Origin: an uncultured Halobacteriovorax sp.
GTDB lineage: Bacteria > Bdellovibrionota > Bacteriovoracia > Bacteriovoracales > Bacteriovoracaceae
Length of the DNA stretch: 64,000 bases
Assembly (NCBI GenBank): GCA_913061265.1
Contig: CAJXVS010000007.1
Span: 124,001-188,000 of the forward strand
Direction: 5' to 3'
Notes under the pieces: model-generated
Told to the model about the DNA's origin: nothing
The model's database searches: none
What the model saw: the letters and a program-made list of their open reading frames with translations, nothing else
Shown: positions 58,730 through 64,000 of the stretch, one piece after another
Layout of the letters: every line of letters begins with the position of its first letter
Position numbering within the stretch: position 1 is the first letter of the stretch
Position numbers and translations under genes: made by a program

Positions 58730-59563
58730 TCAGAAGTAGAAACTGTAATCAAGACCAAAGGTTGCCCACGTAAGGGTGAGGCTTCTGGCCGCCGAGCCTT
58801 GAGTTTCAAATTCTTGGGCTTTTCTAACTGAGGATAAGTTATAACTAAACTTGGCTCCCCAGTGGCTTCTAGCACCAGAACGAAAATGAACACCAAAGTC
58901 GGTTTTGATTCCGTAACCTGTGTAACTTTCAGAGCGAAAATTATCGCTAAAGGAGTTATAGGTCAAATAAGCAGCGACTGTTTCGAAGATATTTTGGCTA
59001 TCAATCAAGCTTCTGATGTAACGCGTTCTGTAACCGAGGCCTCCGCCAAAGGTTAAGTTCGTCGCGTTCTCTTCACGTTGAAGTTCTGTCTCAGCACCAA
59101 TAGCGGTATTGAGCCTAGTCATTTCTCGGTACTTTCCAGTCGTATAAGCTAAGCAGAACTCAAGCCAAGCCACCCCTAGACGATAGGCGTAATTTGCTTC
59201 AAGAGTTGTCACTTCAAAAGGGCTCTTTAGATCTGTATTAAAATGATAATTTAGGCCAAAGCGGTGTTGATCTTTTTGAGTGGAATAATCTTCTAGGAAG
59301 ACTCCCATATTGCGGTCGATCTGACGGATGACAATATCTTGGTCAGAATCTTTCATCTCTTCATAGATATCATTATTCTCTAGCTCTTGAGAGCGAACAC
59401 TACTCTTTCGGCTGCTTTTCTCTCCGGCCTCAAGAGCATCTAGCTCTGATTGTTCTACGTTACTTAGTCCGCCATTATTATTGGCCGTTTGAGCATTAGC
59501 TAAGCTTACTAGGCTAACAAGGGCTAAAAGAATTAAAAGAGATTTTAAAATAGGGTGGATCAT
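58730..59563 (-). CDS. Outer-membrane beta-barrel protein
   Basis: A 277-residue protein with a signal peptide (about 1-24, ending ANA). A polar, acidic stretch follows (residues 25-90), then alternating beta strands (RFGLNYHFNTDL, EANYAYRLGVAW, LTFGGGLGYRTRY, AYLTYNSFSDNF, GIKTDFGVHFRS), ending in DYSFYF with the C-terminal Phe used by the BAM complex. About ten to twelve strands fit the length. It overlaps the TolC gene by 4 bp, so the two outer-membrane proteins are likely co-produced. No inner-membrane pump is present here. Confidence 0.7.
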   Translation of the reverse strand: MIHPILKSLLILLALVSLVSLANAQTANNNGGLSNVEQSELDALEAGEKSSRKSSVRSQELENNDIYEEMKDSDQDIVIRQIDRNMGVFLEDYSTQKDQHRFGLNYHFNTDLKSPFEVTTLEANYAYRLGVAWLEFCLAYTTGKYREMTRLNTAIGAETELQREENATNLTFGGGLGYRTRYIRSLIDSQNIFETVAAYLTYNSFSDNFRSESYTGYGIKTDFGVHFRSGARSHWGAKFSYNLSSVRKAQEFETQGSAARSLTLTWATFGLDYSFYF

Positions 59564-61104
59564 CTTTTTTGCACCTTTTTGGCGACAGATTCAAAATTCT
59601 CACCAGGAAAGTCTTCAAGGCCTACACTTTTTGCCAGCTCAACTTTCTCAGCTAGGTGACTATAAAGAGTATTAGCATGAAGAATTTCAGTCTCAGTCAT
59701 TTCATTAAGGGCCGTATGAAAGTTTTCATAGATTGTTTTTCGATTGATGTAATTCTCAAGAACGGTATCAAAGGTTTTTTGTAAGTTGGCCATACGAGCT
59801 TCTAATATCGTGATTTGGCTTTGGTAATTTGTTATGCGGTTATAATGAGTTCGAATAGTCGAGCCAGTATAATGAGCAGACTGAGCCAAGTTTTGAAAGG
59901 CTAAGTCTCTTTGAAGAAGCTTCGTTCTCGTTGAGCGACCATTTAAAAGACCACCTGATCCGGTTAGGGTCCAAGTAGCATTTACAGTTGCGATAAGTTC
60001 AATATCGGAAGTTCCTGATCCTACCATGCTCGTACCATTGGCAGCAGTCGTCTCATATCTTGTTCTATGCTGATTTTGTCCAAAGCTATGAGTATAAGCC
60101 CCAAGGTTCATTGATAACTTTGGAAGAGGGAGGTTATCCCTTAATGTTCTGGTATAAGTTCTTTTGGCGTTCTCCACAAGAGTACGGGCCGTGAGGATAT
60201 TAGGGTTGGTCTTCTTTCCTATTTCGATAGCCTCTTTATAAGCCAAATTGAGTTGTTTATAATCAAGTTCATCGAGAAGGATATAACGAGTGCCAGGATC
60301 ATCCGCTAAAAGGAAGGCCATTTGCTCGTCGGCCACAGTGGCCGCAATCTTTGCATCATGATAGTCATTCTGCGCTTTTAAGTACTCAGCCCTAGCTTGA
60401 TAGTAATCTTGTCTTGGGATCTTACGAATCGTTATTTTTTCACGGTTCATTCTATAGATAAAACTAGAATGACGAAGTTGGTTCTTTCTTATCTTCTCAA
60501 TCTCTTTAGTTCTATAAACTTCAAAGTACTTAATGATGAGGTTATGTCTGAGATCTCTTCTTTCTTCTTTTAGGATTTCTGTATTTCTTTGATAGGTGGC
60601 CTTTGCATTGAGGTAATTTAAATAATCCTTACCCCAATTAAAGATCGTGTAGTCGCCAATATTTAACCCAAGAGTCCCACTAGGGAGATTAGTTCTACCA
60701 GTTCTTGATTTTCCACCTTCTCTAAACTTACCAAGAGCTTGTTCTCCTGAGCTTAGAGTAATATCTAAGGTAGGAACCCAGAAGTCTTCCCAAGTATCTT
60801 TCCAGCCAAGATCTAAGATCTCACTTTCGTTTTCGCGTTTCTCTTGGTCGTAATTCTTACGAAGACCTTGTTCTAACACATCATTGAGGGCCAGAGACTT
60901 ATAGCTGTCTTTGAAATTAAAACGCTCAACCTGCTGAACATAGCCGTCGCTTTTCATCTTGAAGGCTTTAGGGTTCACGCTTAAATTAGGTTTTTTAAGA
61001 AGTTCATTATCCGTCTTATAGGTGGACTTATCCTCCTGTGACAAAACGGGACCTGAATATAAAAGCCCAGATAGGCTTACTATGAAGATTGCTTTTTGAA
61101 TCAA
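59560..61104 (-). CDS. TolC-family outer-membrane efflux protein
   Basis: A 514-residue protein with signal peptide (residues 1-22). Two long coiled-coil stretches and two pairs of beta strands are typical of TolC. The first repeat (about 75-290, SLALNDVLEQGLRKNYD) and the second (about 295-500, YKEAIEIGKKTNPNILTARTLVENAKRTY) show the duplicated layout, and each begins with the NP-type motif. TolC trimers form export channels used by efflux pumps or type I secretion. No adaptor or pump gene is nearby. TTG start behind GAGAG. Confidence 0.88.
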   Translation of the reverse strand: MIQKAIFIVSLSGLLYSGPVLSQEDKSTYKTDNELLKKPNLSVNPKAFKMKSDGYVQQVERFNFKDSYKSLALNDVLEQGLRKNYDQEKRENESEILDLGWKDTWEDFWVPTLDITLSSGEQALGKFREGGKSRTGRTNLPSGTLGLNIGDYTIFNWGKDYLNYLNAKATYQRNTEILKEERRDLRHNLIIKYFEVYRTKEIEKIRKNQLRHSSFIYRMNREKITIRKIPRQDYYQARAEYLKAQNDYHDAKIAATVADEQMAFLLADDPGTRYILLDELDYKQLNLAYKEAIEIGKKTNPNILTARTLVENAKRTYTRTLRDNLPLPKLSMNLGAYTHSFGQNQHRTRYETTAANGTSMVGSGTSDIELIATVNATWTLTGSGGLLNGRSTRTKLLQRDLAFQNLAQSAHYTGSTIRTHYNRITNYQSQITILEARMANLQKTFDTVLENYINRKTIYENFHTALNEMTETEILHANTLYSHLAEKVELAKSVGLEDFPGENFESVAKKVQKR

Positions 61105-61215
61105 AATTTCTCTCGTCTATTCCGTGACGTATTGTGTGTGTTTTAAGATTCTTGCATAAAATTTTCGAAGGCACCAGAAGGTGAATGAATTTTAATTTAG
61201 TCTTTGAGAAGTATT

Positions 61216-61554
61216 TTAGAGAGTTATGCCGGGACAACCCTTACGGATGATGTTTTCTTCTTGGTTTTGGATTTGTACCAAAGTCAGTTTAAGCTCGTGT
61301 TCAAGGTGGCGTAGGTTCTTTTGAAGGTTTTGCTTAATAGACCTTTTCTCGCCGGGGACGATCTTTTGGATCTTTTGATTCCTAATAACGAGGGTCTTTA
61401 GTTTTTGCTTATGATCGATCTTAAGGTTCCTTTTATTCATTAGCGCGTCGCATCTCCTTGAAATTGAAGGATCTGTCACCACAGTGCTCCTATAATCTTG
61501 GGCATTGAGGTTAAGGGTAAATAAATATAGCACCACGCATAAAAATGATTTCAT
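61216..61554 (-). CDS. Small exported basic protein, unknown
   Basis: A 112-residue protein with a signal peptide (about 1-18, ending LNA). The mature part is basic and helical with coiled-coil character (LKIDHKQKLKTLVI, KNLRHLEHELKLTLVQIQNQ). Two cysteines (RRCD and KGCP) lie near each end, so a disulfide could close it. The family is not recognised. A TAGAAT box lies 6 bases before the ATG without a Shine-Dalgarno, the leaderless pattern seen elsewhere in this window. Confidence 0.6.
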   Translation of the reverse strand: MKSFLCVVLYLFTLNLNAQDYRSTVVTDPSISRRCDALMNKRNLKIDHKQKLKTLVIRNQKIQKIVPGEKRSIKQNLQKNLRHLEHELKLTLVQIQNQEENIIRKGCPGITL

Positions 61555-61560
61555 ATAAAT

Positions 61561-61566
61561 ATTCTA
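61561..61566 (-). promoter_or_regulatory. -10 box, leaderless geometry
   Basis: On the minus strand TAGAAT ends 6 bases before the ATG at 61554. There is no Shine-Dalgarno and the -35 region (CTCACC) is poor, so an activator might be needed. Confidence 0.35.
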
Positions 61567-61651
61567 TCATAATTTTGCGAAGGGGTGAGTTCGTGATAAA
61601 TTTGCTCCATTATTTGAACGGGTATTACCCCTTTCCTGACTTGGAGTAATT

Positions 61652-62404
61652 TTGACCAAAAGCAGAGTTTTGGTCCTCATTCCGGCTAGGTATGCTTCCT
61701 CTAGGTTTCCTGGAAAGCCCCTGGCCCAAATTGCTGGCAAGAGTATGATTCAAAGAGTCTTTGAGAATTGTACTTTAAAGGGCGCCGCTGCCTCATTTGA
61801 TATCCAAGCCTACGTCGTCACAGATAACCAAGAAATTGAAACTCATGTTAAGTCCTTCGGCGGAAATGTCGTCAGAGTGGATGATGAAGTTGAAAGTGGT
61901 ACAGAAAGAATCTATCTAGCTTTTCAAAAGTCTTCAGATAAGAAATTCGATCTTATTATCAATGTTCAAGGAGACGAGCCTTTACTCACGAGCAGCGAGC
62001 TTGAGAGGTTGGTTCAATTTCACCTTGATTCAAAGTTTGATATTGCTACTCTTGTTAAAAAGAATGAATCCTTAGAAGAATTTAAGAATCCAAATATTGT
62101 TAAGGCCATTGTTGCACCAACTGGAGCTTGTCTCTATTTCTCAAGAGAATCTATTCCTCACTTAAAAGAGGAAAAAGACTTTAAGTCTTGGTGGCAGCAT
62201 ATTGGTGTCTATTCTTATAGGCCTAAAGCCTTACAGAAGTTTTGTGAGTCTCCTCTTGGAGTCTATGAAAAAACAGAAAGGCTCGAGCAGTTAAGGGCCT
62301 TAGAAGAAGGTCTCAGTATTGGGGCATTAGTTACAAATTTAAACTTGATGGGAGTCGATACTCCTGAAGATATCAAAAAATTAGCCGAGGTTTTAAGTGA
62401 ATAG
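61652..62404 (+). CDS. kdsB: CMP-Kdo synthetase
   Basis: A 250-residue enzyme that joins CTP and Kdo for LPS inner-core synthesis. IPARYASSRFPGKPLAQIAG (near residue 9) is the CTP-binding loop. VNVQGDEPLL carries the Mg-binding Asp, and QHIGVYSYRPKALQKF and GVDTPEDIKKL are typical. Start is TTG with GGAG 6 bases upstream. Its end overlaps pyrG by 8 bp, an arrangement that links CTP supply with its use here. Confidence 0.95.
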   Translation: MTKSRVLVLIPARYASSRFPGKPLAQIAGKSMIQRVFENCTLKGAAASFDIQAYVVTDNQEIETHVKSFGGNVVRVDDEVESGTERIYLAFQKSSDKKFDLIINVQGDEPLLTSSELERLVQFHLDSKFDIATLVKKNESLEEFKNPNIVKAIVAPTGACLYFSRESIPHLKEEKDFKSWWQHIGVYSYRPKALQKFCESPLGVYEKTERLEQLRALEEGLSIGALVTNLNLMGVDTPEDIKKLAEVLSE

Positions 62405-64000
62405 TGCGAAACGGGGTAAACCCAGTAAGAAGTTTGTCTTTATCACAGGTGGCGTGGCCAGTTCTCTAGGGAAAGGTTTAGCGGCGGCATCCATCGCTTC
62501 TCTACTCGAGAGAAGAGGGATTAAGATTAATATGCTTAAGATGGATCCTTATATCAATGTTGATCCAGGAACGATGAGTCCTACTCAGCATGGGGAAGTC
62601 TTTGTCACTGATGATGGAGCTGAAACTGATCTCGATCTAGGTCACTACGAGCGCTTTACTTCACTTACTTTATCTAAGAGTTCAAACTTTACGACGGGGC
62701 AAGTTTATCTGCAGGTTATTGAGAATGAAAGAGAAGGGAAGTATCTAGGAAAGACTGTTCAAGTTGTTCCTCATATTACAAATGAAATTAAAAGAAGAAT
62801 TGATGTAGCCGCTGAAAACTGTGAGCTCTTACTTGGTGAAATTGGCGGAACTGTAGGTGATATCGAATCTCAACCTTATATTGAAGCTATTAGACAATTT
62901 GCTCATGATGTTGGGCATGAAAATGTTCTCTTCGTTCACTTAGTTCTTCTTCCCTACCTTAGTGCAGCGGGAGAGTTAAAATCAAAACCAGCTCAGCATT
63001 CAGTTAAAGAACTTAGATCAATGGGGCTTTTTCCTAATATGATCATCCTTAGATCAGAGCATGACATCGATCCAAACATCATTGATAAGATTTCACTCTT
63101 TTGTAATGTTCCTAAGGGAAATGTTTTTGCTTCTATGGACGCTGATTCAATCTATAAAGTACCGCTTGCTTTTCATCAGCAAGGTCTTGATGACAAGTTA
63201 ACGCAGCTTTTAGGAATGTGGACAGCAACCCCTAAGGTCGATGATCTTGAAAAGGTTGTTTATAACCATAATAACCCTCTTAGAGAAGTTAAGATCGCTG
63301 TGGTTGGTAAGTACACTGATCTTCAAGAATCCTATAAGTCACTTGAAGAAGCTCTTACCCATGGGGCATTAGCTAATCAATTAAAACTTAATACTGTTTA
63401 TGTTGATGCTCAAGACTTAGAGGATGAATCTAAGGTAGAGGAAATCTTAGGTGAGTGTAACGGGATCTTAGTTCCAGGTGGATTTGGAGAGCGAGGAACT
63501 GAAGGAAAGATCAGAGCCGTTCGTTATGCTAGAGAGAAAAAGGTTCCTTATTTTGGAATCTGTTTAGGAATGCAACTTGCGATGGTTGAATTCGCTAGAA
63601 ATGTTGCTGGAATCAAAGATGCTACGAGTGAAGAGTTTGATAAGAATGGATCAAAACTTATTCATTATATGGAAGGACAATCAAAAGACGGATCTAAAGG
63701 AGCGACGATGCGACTAGGGGCCTATGATTGTCATTTAGAAAAAGGAACTTATGCTCATAAGATCTATGGGAAAGCAGATATAAGCGAAAGACACCGTCAT
63801 AGATTAGAGGTGAATAACGAGTATCTTGATAAGGTAAAAGAAGCAGGCATGGTGATCTCTGGGGTTAATAAGAAATTAAACCTCGTTGAAGTTATTGAAC
63901 TTGAAGATCATCCTTATTTTATCGCTTGTCAGTATCACCCAGAGTTTAAATCAAGACCTTTTGCGGCTCATCCACTGTTTAAAACGTTTATTGAAGCTTC
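62397..64000 (+). CDS. pyrG: CTP synthase (3' end beyond window)
   Basis: The visible 534 codons are nearly the whole enzyme, which makes CTP from UTP, ATP and glutamine. The N-terminal synthetase part has FVFITGGVASSLGKGLAAAS and KMDPYINVDPGTMSP. The C-terminal class I glutaminase part has FGICLGMQLAM (nucleophile Cys) and CQYHPEFKSRP (His-Glu). GTG 62397 has GAGG 7 bases upstream and overlaps kdsB by 8 bp. The last codons run off the window. An extra basic N-terminal stretch (SAKRGKPSKK) precedes the first beta strand. Confidence 0.95.
   Translation, partial: MNSAKRGKPSKKFVFITGGVASSLGKGLAAASIASLLERRGIKINMLKMDPYINVDPGTMSPTQHGEVFVTDDGAETDLDLGHYERFTSLTLSKSSNFTTGQVYLQVIENEREGKYLGKTVQVVPHITNEIKRRIDVAAENCELLLGEIGGTVGDIESQPYIEAIRQFAHDVGHENVLFVHLVLLPYLSAAGELKSKPAQHSVKELRSMGLFPNMIILRSEHDIDPNIIDKISLFCNVPKGNVFASMDADSIYKVPLAFHQQGLDDKLTQLLGMWTATPKVDDLEKVVYNHNNPLREVKIAVVGKYTDLQESYKSLEEALTHGALANQLKLNTVYVDAQDLEDESKVEEILGECNGILVPGGFGERGTEGKIRAVRYAREKKVPYFGICLGMQLAMVEFARNVAGIKDATSEEFDKNGSKLIHYMEGQSKDGSKGATMRLGAYDCHLEKGTYAHKIYGKADISERHRHRLEVNNEYLDKVKEAGMVISGVNKKLNLVEVIELEDHPYFIACQYHPEFKSRPFAAHPLFKTFIEA

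Overview
The window is one continuous stretch of AT-rich bacterial chromosome, dense with genes on both strands. I see no rRNA, tRNA, CRISPR array or insertion sequence. Several features point to a Gram-negative bacterium of the Bdellovibrionota, most likely a Bacteriovorax-like predator. These are the many Sec-exported proteins and lipoproteins of unknown function, a TIGR02147 gene next to an exported protease-like gene, a TIGR03545/TIGR03546 pair, LPP20/LpoB lipoproteins, a compact Flp/Tad pilus cluster and LPS genes (kdsB, O-antigen ligase). The taxonomic placement is inference from gene content.

Layout. 1-4.6 kb: an exported PTP-like phosphatase (cut by the left edge), a HupE/UreJ metal-permease gene with a His-rich partner, an S66 peptidase and a Cys-rich exported protein. 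4.6-9.3 kb: a large lipoprotein with a class III aminotransferase domain, a small gene behind a sigma-54-type promoter, and an ABC-2 exporter. 9.3-15.9 kb: ferredoxin/MBL hydrolase, YciO/Sua5, TruC, M14 carboxypeptidase, YkgJ, a GTDC1-like glycosyltransferase and an Mpo1-like protein. 16.1-24.6 kb: sugar use, with an exported GH15 glucosidase, a beta-lactamase-fold protein lacking SxxK, and a glucose PTS held in two genes. 24.8-31.7 kb: TIGR03546/TIGR03545, an exported protein behind an unusual repeat-rich regulatory region, a TIGR02147/metalloprotease pair and Fe-superoxide dismutase. 31.9-37.1 kb: a four-lipoprotein operon and a HELTH protease. 37.2-39.9 kb: nuoB-C-D-I only. 40-45.8 kb: surface polysaccharide genes. 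45.8-51.1 kb: RlmI-like methyltransferase, a possible Tad/GspF-like membrane protein, EttA and aspartate kinase. 51.1-55.5 kb: compact flp/tad cluster, interrupted by an antisense gene for a small basic protein. 55.7-64 kb: SPOR protein, ManC, PurB, outer-membrane barrel, TolC, KdsB and PyrG (cut by the right edge).

How the genes work together. The GH15 enzyme would release glucose from oligosaccharides outside the cytoplasm. The PtsG/EIIA-HPr-EI pair would import and phosphorylate it. ManC, KdsB, the GT22 transferase, FkbM, O-antigen ligase, SLBB and Wzz-like proteins all serve surface glycans. The Flp pilus cluster, LpoB/LPP20 lipoproteins, SPOR protein and TIGR03545 protein serve the envelope. 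A recurring regulatory pattern is a -10 box placed 6-9 bases before the start codon with no Shine-Dalgarno sequence, which suggests several leaderless or near-leaderless mRNAs. The most unusual items are the exported PLP-enzyme lipoprotein, the sigma-54-type small gene, the repeat array at 27.35 kb, and the antisense gene inside the tad cluster.
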